The position numbers and the translations under genes are program-made. From the NCBI RefSeq assembly GCF_032918005.1, contig NZ_CP136628.1, forward strand, positions 6,495,501 to 6,559,500: a stretch of 64,000 nucleotides of DNA. The letters run 5' to 3'. Source of the stretch: Bradyrhizobium sp. NDS-1 (GTDB lineage Bacteria; Pseudomonadota; Alphaproteobacteria; Rhizobiales; Xanthobacteraceae). Shown here piece after piece: positions 40,342-48,777 of this stretch; position 1 is the first letter of the stretch, and each line of letters opens with the position of its first letter. The notes beneath the pieces were generated by a model, which was given only the letters and a program-made list of their open reading frames with translations, was not told the DNA's origin and searched no databases.

Positions 40342-41643
40342 TCAGGATCTGAGCGCGGCGCGCGCCGTCTCCGGCGCCATCAACGTAGCGATGATCGTGA
40401 TGAGCGACAACGCGATGATGTAGACCGACACCGCCCAGTAGGAACCGGCCCATGCGAGCAGCGCTGCGGCGATCAGCGGCGAGAAGCCGCCGCTCAGTGC
40501 TGCCGCGACATTGGCGCCCAGCGAGGCCCCGCTGTAGCGAACCTGGGTGCGGAACAGCTCCGGCATGAAGGCAGCCTTCGGTCCGAACAACAGGGCGTGC
40601 GTTAGCGTCATCGTCACCACGAGTGCCAGCGTGATCAGCGCCGGCTCCCTGCTGTCGAGGAACCAGAACAGCGGAAACGCCAGCGCCACCGAGAAGACGC
40701 CGCCGGCAAGATAGAGCGCCTTGCGGCCGAAGATGTCGGACAGCCACCCGGCGAGCGGCAGCGTCGCGAACTCGACGATGGCGGCCCAGACGACCGCGTC
40801 CAGGATCACCTGACGCGGCAGGCCCAGTTTCGTCGTGGCGTAAACCACGGTGAAGACGGTGAGCAGATAAGCGAGCCCAACCTCCGACACCGTGATGCCG
40901 ATCGCCAGCAGAAAGCTCCGCCAGTCCCGGCGCAGCACTTCGAGCACCGGCTGCGCCAGCACCTCCCTGCGCTCGACCACCTCCTTGAAGTGCGGCGTCT
41001 CCGCAAGCTTGAGCCGCACGATGAAGCCGACACCGACGAGCAGGATGCTGATCAGGAACGGCACGCGCCAACCCCAGCTCAGGAAATCCGCCTCGGGCAG
41101 CTGCGTCATCAGACCGAAGATGCCGGTGGAGGCGGCGACGCCGACGGGAAAGCCGATCTGCACCAGGCTGCCGTAGAAGCCGCGGCGATTGCCGGCATGT
41201 TCGATCACCATGACGACCGCGCCGCTCCATTCGCCTCCCAAGCCGATGCCCTGGACGAAGCGCAGCACGACGAGCAGGATCGGTGCCCAGACGCCGATCT
41301 GATCGTAGGTCGGCAGGCAGCCGATCAGGAAGGTGCCGAGCCCCATCGCGATCATGGTTGCGACCAGCATGGTCTTGCGGCCGAGCCGGTCGCCGTAATG
41401 CCCGATGATGGCGCCGCCGATGGGCCGCGCCACGAAGCCGACCGCATAAGTCGAGAACGCCGCCAGCGTTCCGACGAAGGGATCGAAGCTCGGAAAGAAC
41501 AGCTTGTTGAAGACCAGCGCCGCCGCCGTGCCGTAGATCAGGAAATCGTACCACTCGATCGCGGTGCCAAGCGCGCTCGCCCACACCACATGCGCCGTCG
41601 TCGATTTCTCCGCCCCCGCGGAAATCCCCATTGCTGTCGTCAT
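40342..41643 (-). CDS. MFS transporter, metabolite:H+ symporter (MHS) family
   Basis: This 433-residue inner-membrane protein has about 12 helices and the MHS signatures: SALGTAIEWYDFLIYGTAAA at the N-terminus, GHYGDRLGRKTML in the first cytoplasmic loop and GIGLGGEWSGAV in helix 4-5. Relatives import shikimate, alpha-ketoglutarate, citrate or similar acids with protons; the substrate here is unknown. The ATG at 41643 is preferred to a TTG four codons upstream. It is transcribed alone, away from a family A repeat, and its end faces the ROSE leader. Confidence 0.9.
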   Translation of the reverse strand: MTTAMGISAGAEKSTTAHVVWASALGTAIEWYDFLIYGTAAALVFNKLFFPSFDPFVGTLAAFSTYAVGFVARPIGGAIIGHYGDRLGRKTMLVATMIAMGLGTFLIGCLPTYDQIGVWAPILLVVLRFVQGIGLGGEWSGAVVMVIEHAGNRRGFYGSLVQIGFPVGVAASTGIFGLMTQLPEADFLSWGWRVPFLISILLVGVGFIVRLKLAETPHFKEVVERREVLAQPVLEVLRRDWRSFLLAIGITVSEVGLAYLLTVFTVVYATTKLGLPRQVILDAVVWAAIVEFATLPLAGWLSDIFGRKALYLAGGVFSVALAFPLFWFLDSREPALITLALVVTMTLTHALLFGPKAAFMPELFRTQVRYSGASLGANVAAALSGGFSPLIAAALLAWAGSYWAVSVYIIALSLITIIATLMAPETARAALRS

Positions 41644-41757
41644 GCCCTGCCCCAAGATTCCGCATGCATCATGGCCAATCGCAACGACGGTTGCAACCTG
41701 CGGGCGTGTCGACGCTGAGGACTACGTTGCGGGATTTCGCGAGGTTGCCTCAGCACC

Positions 41758-41844
41758 CGTCATTGCGAGGAGCCCTTGCGACGACGCAATCCAGAATGCA
41801 TCCGGCGAAAGCTTCTGGATTGCTTCGCTTCGCTCGCAATGACG
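41758..41844. repeat. Palindromic intergenic repeat, family A (copy 2)
   Basis: CGTCATTGCGAGGAGCCCTT with CGACGCAATCCAG pairs with TTCTGGATTGCTTCG and GCTCGCAATGACG. Same element as 25903-25990 and 52272-52358, here between divergently transcribed genes. Confidence 0.85.
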
Positions 41845-41910
41845 GTGTTGGAGCGCTCCCCACCCCGCTTACTCACCACCGCGGAACAGGACCTACTCCA
41901 CTATTCACCA

Positions 41911-41938
41911 TTGACAAACTCATTAGCCATTATCTAAT
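41911..41938 (+). promoter_or_regulatory. Candidate sigma-70 promoter of the binding-protein operon
   Basis: TTGACA (41911-41916), a 16-base spacer and TCTAAT (41933-41938) match the housekeeping consensus with one mismatch, unusually strong for this GC-rich genome. The start codon of the binding-protein gene follows 55 bases later. Confidence 0.6.
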
Positions 41939-41992
41939 TTGCCGCCACAACAACCCTGCCGCGCCAAGCGGCCAATAAGAGAGGAAACGGCA

Positions 41993-43204
41993 ATGAAAGG
42001 GCTCCTGGCCCGCGTGCTCGCGGCCATGACTTCGGCAGCCACGACCACAGCGGCCACCGCGCAAGTCTCCGACGACGCGGTGCGGATCGGCGTGCTGACG
42101 GATCTGTCGAGCTGGGGCCGCGACAATTCCGGGCCCGGCTCGGTCGAAGCCGCGAAGATGGCGGTGGAGGAATTCGGGCCGACCGTGCTCGGCAAGCCCA
42201 TCGAGATCATCAGCGCCGACCACCAGATGAAGACCGATGTCGGCGTGCAGATCGTGCGCGGCTGGTTCGACAACGGCAAGCTCGACGCCGTGGTCGACAT
42301 CCCCAATTCCGGCATCGCGATCGCCGTCCACAACATGGTGCGCGAGCGAGGCAAGGTCGCGCTGCTGTCGGGTCCGGGCGCGAGCTCGCTGACCGACGAG
42401 CTGTGCAGCCCAAACACCGTGCATTTCACCTATGATACCTACGCACTGTCGAAGGTGACGGCCTCGGCTGTCATCAAGGAAGGCGGCAAGTCCTGGTACT
42501 TCATCACGGCCGATTACGCCTTCGGCCATCAACTCGAGAAGGACGCAACGCGCTTCGTCAACGAGATGGGCGGCAAGGTCGTCGGCGGCGTCAAGCATCC
42601 GACCAACACCGCGGACTTCTCCTCGTTTGCGCTGCAGGCGCAGAGCTCGAAATCCGACGTGGTCGCTTTCGCCAATGCCGGCCAGGACACCGACAACGCG
42701 ATCAAGCAATCCGGCGAGTTTGGCCTGGTGCAGGGCGGCCAGAAGCTGGTCGGTCTCCTGATGTTCGACACCGACGTGCACGCGATCGGCCTCAAGGCCG
42801 CGCAGGGCACCTACATGACCACGGCGTCGTACTGGGCCATGGACGAGGCCACCCGCGCCTGGTCGAAGAAGTTCTACGAGCGCACCAAGGTGATGCCGAC
42901 CATGATCCAGACCGGCGTCTACGGTTCGGTGCTGCATTATCTCAAGGCGATCAAGGCCGCCGGAACCGACGATTCCGCAAAGGTGATGGCGAAGATGCGC
43001 GAGCTGCCGATCGAGGATACATTCGTCCATGGCGGCAAGTTGCGGGAGGACGGCCGCGTCATCCGCGACATGTATCTCGCCAAGGTGAAGAAGCCCGAGC
43101 AGTCCAAAGAGCCATGGGACTATCTGGACATCGTCAAGACCGTAAAGGGCGAGGACGCCTTCCGCCCGGTCTCCGAGTCCAAATGCCCACTCCTGAAGAA
43201 GTGA
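41993..43204 (+). CDS. ABC transporter periplasmic substrate-binding protein (branched-chain amino acid type)
   Basis: The 403-residue protein has a signal peptide with likely cleavage after ATA (TTAATAQVSDD) and the two-lobed Peripla_BP_6 fold signatures: IRIGVLTDLS-like start (VRIGVLTDLSSWG), GPGSVEAAKMAVEEFG, LLSGPGASSLT and YFITADYAFGHQL. Such proteins deliver amino acids, aromatic acids, amides or other small acids to LIV-type permeases. No permease or ATPase gene is adjacent, so it must work with transporter genes elsewhere. GAGGAAA precedes the start. The FAD dehydrogenase gene begins seven bases after its stop, which hints that the ligand is the dehydrogenase substrate. Confidence 0.9.
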   Translation: MKGLLARVLAAMTSAATTTAATAQVSDDAVRIGVLTDLSSWGRDNSGPGSVEAAKMAVEEFGPTVLGKPIEIISADHQMKTDVGVQIVRGWFDNGKLDAVVDIPNSGIAIAVHNMVRERGKVALLSGPGASSLTDELCSPNTVHFTYDTYALSKVTASAVIKEGGKSWYFITADYAFGHQLEKDATRFVNEMGGKVVGGVKHPTNTADFSSFALQAQSSKSDVVAFANAGQDTDNAIKQSGEFGLVQGGQKLVGLLMFDTDVHAIGLKAAQGTYMTTASYWAMDEATRAWSKKFYERTKVMPTMIQTGVYGSVLHYLKAIKAAGTDDSAKVMAKMRELPIEDTFVHGGKLREDGRVIRDMYLAKVKKPEQSKEPWDYLDIVKTVKGEDAFRPVSESKCPLLKK

Positions 43205-43211
43205 GATCCAG

Positions 43212-44945
43212 ATGACCGGCAACGAGCAAAGCGCAATTGAGACCTACGAGTGCGACGTGCTCGTGGCCGGATCGGGTTGCTCCGGCATGTCGGCCGCGAT
43301 CATCGCGCGCCATCGCGGCCTCGACGTGCTGGTCGTGGAGAAGGAGCCGCGCTTCGGCGGCACCACCGCCCGCTCCGGCGGCTGGCTCTGGATCCCCGGC
43401 ACGTCGCTGGCGAAGGCCTACGGCATTGAAGAGACGCCGGAGCAGGCCCGCACTTACTTGCGGCACGAGGCCGGCAACAATTTCGATGCCGCGCGCGTCG
43501 ATGCATTTCTGTCGGCCGGGCCGGAAGCGGTGGACTTCTTTACCACCAAGACGGCGCTGCGCTTCGACATGCCGCTGGTCTTTCCCGACTACCACGCCGA
43601 GGCACCCGGCGGGACGCAAGGCGGCCGCTCCATGGTGACGCGCCCGTTTGACGGCCGCGAGCTCGGCGACCTCATCAAGTCGCTCGGCATGCCGCTCCCC
43701 GAGCTTACGGTGTTCGGCATGATGCTCGGAAGCGGCAAGGAGATCATCCACTTCATGCGGGTGACGAAGTCGTTGACCTCGGCGGTCTACGTCGCCAAGC
43801 GCCTGTCGCGACACCTGATGGACGTGCTGCGCTACGGCCGCGGCATGACGCTGACGAACGGCAATGCGCTGGCGGGGCGCCTCGCAAAATCCGCGCTCGA
43901 TCTGAAGATTCCGATGTGGCTGTCCTCGCCGGTGCGCGAGCTGACGGTCGAGAACGGGACGGTGACAGGCGCGATCGTTTCGCGCGAGGGACGCGACGTC
44001 CGGATCCGCGCGAGGCAAGGCGTCGTGCTCGCTTGCGGCGGCTTTCCGCATGATGTTGAGCGGCGCAAGAGGATGTTTCCGCATGCGCCGACCGGCCAGG
44101 AGCATTATTCCCCCGGGCCCGCGGGCAACACCGGCGACGGCCTGCGCCTTGCGGAAAGCGCCGGCGGTCATATCGAGGACCGCCTGCCGAATGCGGCAGC
44201 CTGGGTGCCGGTGTCGCTGACCACGCGCAAGGACGGATCGAAGGGCGTGATGCCGCACTTCATCGACCGTGCCAAGCCCGGCGTGATCGCGGTGATGCGC
44301 GACGGCCGGCGCTTCGCCAATGAGGGCAATTCCTATCACGACTTCGTCCAGGCCATGGTCAAGGCCGCGAGGCCCGGTGAGGAGATCGCGGCCTATCTCG
44401 TGTGCGATCACAAGACGCTGCGGAAATACGGCCTCGGCTGCGTGCCGCCCTTCCCGATGCCGCTGGGTCACCACTTGAATACAGGCTATCTCATGCGCGG
44501 CGATACGTTGGAGGCACTTGCGGCGAAGGCCGGCATCGATCCCAAGGCCTTCGTCGAGACCGTCGGGCAGTTCAATGCGACCGCGCCGCTGGGACACGAC
44601 GCCGCCTTCGGCAAGGGCTCGAAGGCCTACAACCGCTACCAGGGCGATGCCATGCACGGCCCGAACCCCTGCGTCGCACCGATCGAGAACGGGCCGTTCT
44701 ATGCCATCAAGATGATGGTCGGCGATCTCGGCACCTATGCCGGCATCGTCACCGACGAGAATGCGCGGGCGCTCGACGCCGAGGGCCGGGTCATTCCCGG
44801 GCTCTATGCGGCCGGCAACGACATGGCGAGCATCATGGGCGGCAATTATCCCGGGGCCGGCATCACGCTTGGGCCGGCGCTGACCTTCGGCTACATTGCC
44901 GGACGACATCTTGCCGACAGCGCCGTCAAGCGCGACGCGGCATAG
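43212..44945 (+). CDS. FAD-dependent dehydrogenase (fumarate reductase/KstD-like flavoprotein)
   Basis: This 577-residue protein has an N-terminal FAD-binding motif (VLVAGSGCSGMSAAIIARHR), EKEPRFGGTTARSGGWLWIPG and a C-terminal second FAD segment (GLYAAGNDMASIMGGNYPGA). This is the fumarate reductase/succinate dehydrogenase flavoprotein superfamily, in the group annotated as 3-ketosteroid dehydrogenase-like or tricarballylate dehydrogenase-like. It probably dehydrogenates a small organic acid or cyclic ketone. The start is seven bases after the binding-protein gene, and an IclR regulator follows 15 bases after its stop. Confidence 0.88.
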   Translation: MTGNEQSAIETYECDVLVAGSGCSGMSAAIIARHRGLDVLVVEKEPRFGGTTARSGGWLWIPGTSLAKAYGIEETPEQARTYLRHEAGNNFDAARVDAFLSAGPEAVDFFTTKTALRFDMPLVFPDYHAEAPGGTQGGRSMVTRPFDGRELGDLIKSLGMPLPELTVFGMMLGSGKEIIHFMRVTKSLTSAVYVAKRLSRHLMDVLRYGRGMTLTNGNALAGRLAKSALDLKIPMWLSSPVRELTVENGTVTGAIVSREGRDVRIRARQGVVLACGGFPHDVERRKRMFPHAPTGQEHYSPGPAGNTGDGLRLAESAGGHIEDRLPNAAAWVPVSLTTRKDGSKGVMPHFIDRAKPGVIAVMRDGRRFANEGNSYHDFVQAMVKAARPGEEIAAYLVCDHKTLRKYGLGCVPPFPMPLGHHLNTGYLMRGDTLEALAAKAGIDPKAFVETVGQFNATAPLGHDAAFGKGSKAYNRYQGDAMHGPNPCVAPIENGPFYAIKMMVGDLGTYAGIVTDENARALDAEGRVIPGLYAAGNDMASIMGGNYPGAGITLGPALTFGYIAGRHLADSAVKRDAA

Positions 44946-44960
44946 CGCGATCGGAGGCGC

Positions 44961-45755
44961 ATGAAGAGGGAAAGCCGCGGCATCCAGTCGATCGAGGTCG
45001 GCGGAGAACTGCTCCGCGCGCTCGCAAGGTGCGGCGAGCCGATGATGCTGCGCGATCTCGCGCGCGAGGCCGGCATGACGCCGGCCAAGGCGCATCCTTA
45101 TCTCGCCAGCTTCTCCCGCATCGGCCTGATCGAGCAGGACGAGAGTACCGGCCGCTACGAGATCGGCGCGCTGGCGCTGGAGCTCGGCCTGATCAGCCTG
45201 CGCCGGCTCTCCGGCGTGCGCATCGCAAGGCCGAAGATCGCGGCGCTCGCGAGCCAGATCGGACATGCGGTCTCGCTCGCGGTGTGGGGCACGCACGGCC
45301 CGACCGTGGTGCAGCTCGAAGAACCGGCCCAGCCGGTGCACATCGTCATGCGCGCCGGCTCGGTGATGGCGCTGCTGGAGACCGCGACGGGCCGCGCCTT
45401 CGCCGCGTTCCTGCCGGAGAAGACGATCAGCGCCGCGCTCGACAGCGGCCTCGACCGCCACGGTGTCGGCTACAACCCGAAGCGCGCCGTGAAAGGCGCC
45501 AAGCTCACCGACATGCTCGCGGAGGTCCGAAAGCACGGCCTCGCCCGCGCGCTCGGCGATCCCCTGCCCGGCGTCAACGCGTTCTCCGCCCCGGTGTTCG
45601 ATCATTCCGGCCATGTCGCGCTGGTCATCACCGCGATGGGACCGGAAGGCACCTTCGATGCCCGTTGGGACAGCCCGATCGCGCATGCGCTGCGCGACTG
45701 CGCGGGAGGAATCTCGAAGCGGCTCGGCCATGGGATCGCCGTCGCGGCGGAGTGA
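44961..45755 (+). CDS. IclR-family transcriptional regulator
   Basis: IclR proteins have an N-terminal winged helix and a C-terminal ligand-binding GAF-like domain. Here the first is at about residues 10-75 (SIEVGGELLRALARCGEPMM, AKAHPYLASFSRIGLIEQDE) and the second covers the rest (TATGRAFAAFLPEK, NAFSAPVFDHSGHVALVITA). The 264-residue length is usual. GGAGGC precedes the ATG. It is the third gene of the rightward operon and may control both this set and the leftward operon that ends just beyond it. Confidence 0.92.
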   Translation: MKRESRGIQSIEVGGELLRALARCGEPMMLRDLAREAGMTPAKAHPYLASFSRIGLIEQDESTGRYEIGALALELGLISLRRLSGVRIARPKIAALASQIGHAVSLAVWGTHGPTVVQLEEPAQPVHIVMRAGSVMALLETATGRAFAAFLPEKTISAALDSGLDRHGVGYNPKRAVKGAKLTDMLAEVRKHGLARALGDPLPGVNAFSAPVFDHSGHVALVITAMGPEGTFDARWDSPIAHALRDCAGGISKRLGHGIAVAAE

Positions 45756-45783
45756 AGCGGCGGACTGCCCGCCTCGCAACAGG

Positions 45784-45898
45784 TGTCATTCCCCGCGAAA
45801 GCGGGGAATCCAGTACGCCGCGGCAGATGTAGCGAGAGCGAGTTCTTCAACGCCTGCCTCTGGGATACTGGATCGCCCGCCTTCGCGGGCGATGACAG
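45784..45898. repeat. Palindromic intergenic repeat, family D, between convergent genes
   Basis: Two strong hairpins, CCCCGCGAAAGCGGGG and CGCCCGCCTTCGCGGGCG, frame a longer inverted repeat (GGGAATCCAGTA with TACTGGATCGCCC). Placed between the iclR and SDR stops, it could end both transcripts, although no T-run follows either stem. Confidence 0.7.
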
Positions 45899-45922
45899 CG
45901 AATGTGGAGCGACGCCTTCCCC

Positions 45923-46702
45923 CTACTTCTCCTTCACCGGCACCGTGTAGTTCAGGACCAGCCTTCCGCCATCCGGATAGATCGTCTGCCCCGTGATGTA
46001 GGACGCGTCCTCGCTGGCAAGGAACGCGACCACGGACGCCACCTCGCTCGGCTCGCCGCCGCGGCCCGCCGGCGTGCGTGACAGCACGGTCTTGCGGGCA
46101 TCCTCGGAAGTGTAGATGGATGACGCCACCATGTCGGTCAGGATCGTGCCGGGTCCGACCGCGACGACGCGGATATTGTGCGGGGCGAGCGCGACGGCCG
46201 CGACGGAGGTGAGCTGCTTCATGCCGCCCTTGGACATCGCGTAGGTCGCCAGCGCCGGGATCGCCAGCAGCGCATTCACCGAGGACATGTTGACGATGAC
46301 GCCGCCGCTGCCTTGCGCGATCATCTGCCTGGCGGCCGCCTGCACGCCGAAGAACGCGCCTTTCAGATTGATGCCTATGATCTCGTCGAATTCCTCTTCG
46401 GTAATCTCGAGGATGTCCCGGTTGCGGGCGACGCCGGCGTTGTTGACCATGATGTCGAGCCGGCCGAATTCCTTCACGGCGGTGGCGACGAGCTGATCCA
46501 CGTCCGCACGCCTGGCGACATTGCCGACGATCGTGCGCAAGGCATCGGGACGGCCGAGCTCGGCGGCGGTCGCCGCCAACCCATCGGCATCGACATCCGA
46601 AATCACCACCTTGACGCCATCGTCCAGGAATCTCTTTGCGCAGGCCTTGCCGATGCCCCGCGCCGCGCCGGTGATGGCGGCAACCTTGCCGGATAGCTTC
46701 AT
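45923..46702 (-). CDS. Short-chain dehydrogenase/reductase (FabG-like)
   Basis: The 259-residue classical SDR has the nucleotide-binding TGAARGIGKA, NNAGVARNRD, and the catalytic set Ser140/141, Tyr154 and Lys158 (NMSSVNALLAIP, YAMSK). The acidic residue after the second strand (ISDVDADG) favours NAD(H). It would interconvert a hydroxy and a keto group on a small substrate; the closest annotations are 3-oxoacyl-ACP reductase-like. The start has GGAG seven bases upstream. It is the last gene of the leftward operon with the racemase, DadA-like and TPP genes. Confidence 0.9.
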   Translation of the reverse strand: MKLSGKVAAITGAARGIGKACAKRFLDDGVKVVISDVDADGLAATAAELGRPDALRTIVGNVARRADVDQLVATAVKEFGRLDIMVNNAGVARNRDILEITEEEFDEIIGINLKGAFFGVQAAARQMIAQGSGGVIVNMSSVNALLAIPALATYAMSKGGMKQLTSVAAVALAPHNIRVVAVGPGTILTDMVASSIYTSEDARKTVLSRTPAGRGGEPSEVASVVAFLASEDASYITGQTIYPDGGRLVLNYTVPVKEK

Positions 46703-46756
46703 GGGTTCACTCCAGGACTTATGACAATAGGACTTGTGGCGATCTCGAGGACGCGT

Positions 46757-47500
46757 TCACGCAAAGACGCGCGGGCGCAGCCCGGCATGAAACCAGGTGA
46801 TCATGGAATAGATGTCATAGACCGGCAACCCGACTTCCGCCTGAAGCGCGGCCGCATAGGGCGGCATGTTGGTGCATTCGAGCACGATGGCGCCGACGTC
46901 CGGGTTCTCAGCGACGAGCTGCTTGCCGGCCTCGACCACGTCGCGCTCGGCTTGCGCGATGTCCATGTCGTCCTTCTCGGCCCTGATCAGGACGCGGAAA
47001 AATTCCTTGCCGTTCTCGGTGCCGACCAGCGGCGTGTCGAGCGGCACGCCGGCGCCTTCGAGATGGGCCGGCGTCAAGGTCGAACCCGACACCGTGACGA
47101 GACCGACGCGCTTGCCGGGCGGCAAGGTCGCCTGCACCCAGGGCACCTGCATCAGCGAGGACGTCGCGACGGGAACGCCGACCGCAGCCGCGATCTCCTT
47201 CTGGAACAACGAGAGGAAGCCGCAATTCGTGGTGATGGCCTCGGCGCCGAGCCGCACCAGATCTTTCGCGGCATCGATGAAATCGGGCAGCAGGCCGGCC
47301 GCGCCCTTCAGCACCACCTTCTCCGGCGATGCCCCGCTCACCACGCGATAGAGCACGGGGAATGGCCAGGTCGTGCCGTTACCCATATCGCCGGGAATGC
47401 GGGGAAAGCGCGCCTCCAGCATCAGGATGCCGAGCGGCGCGCCATAGATGGCCTTGCCGCCACGGGCGATGCGGGAGGACGGATTGGCTGAACTGGTCAT
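46757..47500 (-). CDS. Aspartate/glutamate racemase superfamily protein
   Basis: This 247-residue protein has the two-cysteine layout of PLP-independent racemases: Cys93 in ITTNCGFLSLF and Cys209 in IVLECTNMPPY. The superfamily includes aspartate, glutamate and hydantoin racemases and maleate isomerase. The sequence around both cysteines suits a racemase of amino or hydroxy acids, not MurI, whose other motifs are missing. It lies 54 bases upstream of the SDR gene and begins eight bases after the DadA-like gene stop. Co-operonic DadA suggests racemisation before oxidation. Confidence 0.85.
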   Translation of the reverse strand: MTSSANPSSRIARGGKAIYGAPLGILMLEARFPRIPGDMGNGTTWPFPVLYRVVSGASPEKVVLKGAAGLLPDFIDAAKDLVRLGAEAITTNCGFLSLFQKEIAAAVGVPVATSSLMQVPWVQATLPPGKRVGLVTVSGSTLTPAHLEGAGVPLDTPLVGTENGKEFFRVLIRAEKDDMDIAQAERDVVEAGKQLVAENPDVGAIVLECTNMPPYAAALQAEVGLPVYDIYSMITWFHAGLRPRVFA

Positions 47501-47508
47501 GCTGGACC

Positions 47509-48774
47509 TCAGAGGAACCGTTCGGGTGCAAACGGCGTCAGCGGAATCTCGGGCGGCTTGCCGCTGACGAGCTGGGCAACGAGCCGGCCGGTGCGGGCCG
47601 AACCGACCAGGCCGACATGGCCGTGGCCGAAGGCATAGACGACGTCGCGCGAGGCGCGCGCATAGCCGATGCAGGGACGTCCGTCGGGCATGCTCGGCCG
47701 ATGCCCGAACCAGGTTTTGATGCGCGAGGTCGGGATGTCCCTCGGCAGCTTGGGGAACATGCTGACCAGGTGATTGCGCAGGATCTCGGCGCGTTTCCAG
47801 TTCGGCGCGGCCTCAAGGCCGGCGATCTCGACCGTGCCGGCGGCGCGCAGGCCCTTGTTGGTCCAGTTCACCACCATCTTGGCGTCCGACGCCATCATGG
47901 AGCTGCGCGGCCCCGATTCCGGATTCTCGATCATGACGTGATAACCGCGCTCGGTCTCCAGCGGCAGCGGATCGCCGATCGAGGCCGTGAGCTGCTTCGA
48001 GCGCGCGCCGGCGGCGACTACGACGGCATCGCAGGCAATCTCGCCGGTCTCTGTGATGACCGCGAGGAGCTTGTTGCCGTCGAGCTTCAGCCCCGTCGCC
48101 TTGGCGCGCACGTGCGTTGCACCATTCGCCAGCGCATGGTTGGCGAGCGCGGCGACATAGGCGCCGGGATCGCGGCAGCGGCCCGCCTCTTCCACCACCA
48201 CGCCGAAGGTGTAGCGCGGATGCAGGTCCGGCTCGCGCTGGCGCATCTCGTCGGCGGAAAGCTCCAGCCACTGGACGCCGACCTTCCTGCGCAGGCGCCA
48301 GCCGAGATCGTTGTCGAAATTGCCGCGCGAAGGGAAGACATGCATCACGCCGTTGCGCTCGATCAGCTCAGGCACGCCGGCTTCCTCGGCGAGCTTCCGA
48401 TGCAGCAGCGGTGCGTCCTTCAACAGATCGCGCAGCGCAAACGCCGTCGTCTCGACCCGCGCGGCGGTCCAGCCCGAGAGCAGGTACTTGATCAGCCAGG
48501 GCAGCGCCTTCGGCAGATAGGACCAGCGGATCGCGAGCGGGCCGAGCGGGTCCATCAGATAGCCCGGCACCTTCTTCCAGATGCCCGGCTCGGCCGGCGG
48601 GATCACCGAATGCGACGACAGCCAGCCGGCATTGCCGTAGCTCGCCGCCTGTTCGCCACCGGGCTCTCCCGGATCGATCAGCGTGACGCGATGGCCCTCG
48701 CGCAGCGCCTCGATGGCGCTGATCACACCGACCGCGCCGGCACCGATGATGGCGACGTGCCGGCCGGTCGCCAT
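47509..48774 (-). CDS. D-amino acid dehydrogenase-like FAD oxidoreductase (DadA type)
   Basis: The 421-residue protein belongs to the DAO family. It has the N-terminal FAD motif VAIIGAGAVGVISAIEALRE, the DadA signature EQAASYGNAGWLS and the C-terminal GHRPSMPDGRPCIGYA and GHGHVGLVGSARTG. The length matches DadA (about 415-430). DadA proteins deaminate D-amino acids oxidatively to 2-oxo acids, passing electrons to the respiratory chain. It begins three bases after the TPP gene stop and is followed by the racemase after eight bases, so the set may handle one amino acid. Confidence 0.9.
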   Translation of the reverse strand: MATGRHVAIIGAGAVGVISAIEALREGHRVTLIDPGEPGGEQAASYGNAGWLSSHSVIPPAEPGIWKKVPGYLMDPLGPLAIRWSYLPKALPWLIKYLLSGWTAARVETTAFALRDLLKDAPLLHRKLAEEAGVPELIERNGVMHVFPSRGNFDNDLGWRLRRKVGVQWLELSADEMRQREPDLHPRYTFGVVVEEAGRCRDPGAYVAALANHALANGATHVRAKATGLKLDGNKLLAVITETGEIACDAVVVAAGARSKQLTASIGDPLPLETERGYHVMIENPESGPRSSMMASDAKMVVNWTNKGLRAAGTVEIAGLEAAPNWKRAEILRNHLVSMFPKLPRDIPTSRIKTWFGHRPSMPDGRPCIGYARASRDVVYAFGHGHVGLVGSARTGRLVAQLVSGKPPEIPLTPFAPERFL

Positions 48775-48777
48775 CGC

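Noticed and set aside
43134..45779. 881-codon frame on the minus strand
   Set aside because: Antisense to the FAD dehydrogenase and iclR genes, low-complexity Arg/His/Ala-rich.
45784..45898. Rho-independent terminator
   Set aside because: Stems are strong but no run of T follows either one, so I list it as a repeat that may also end transcripts.
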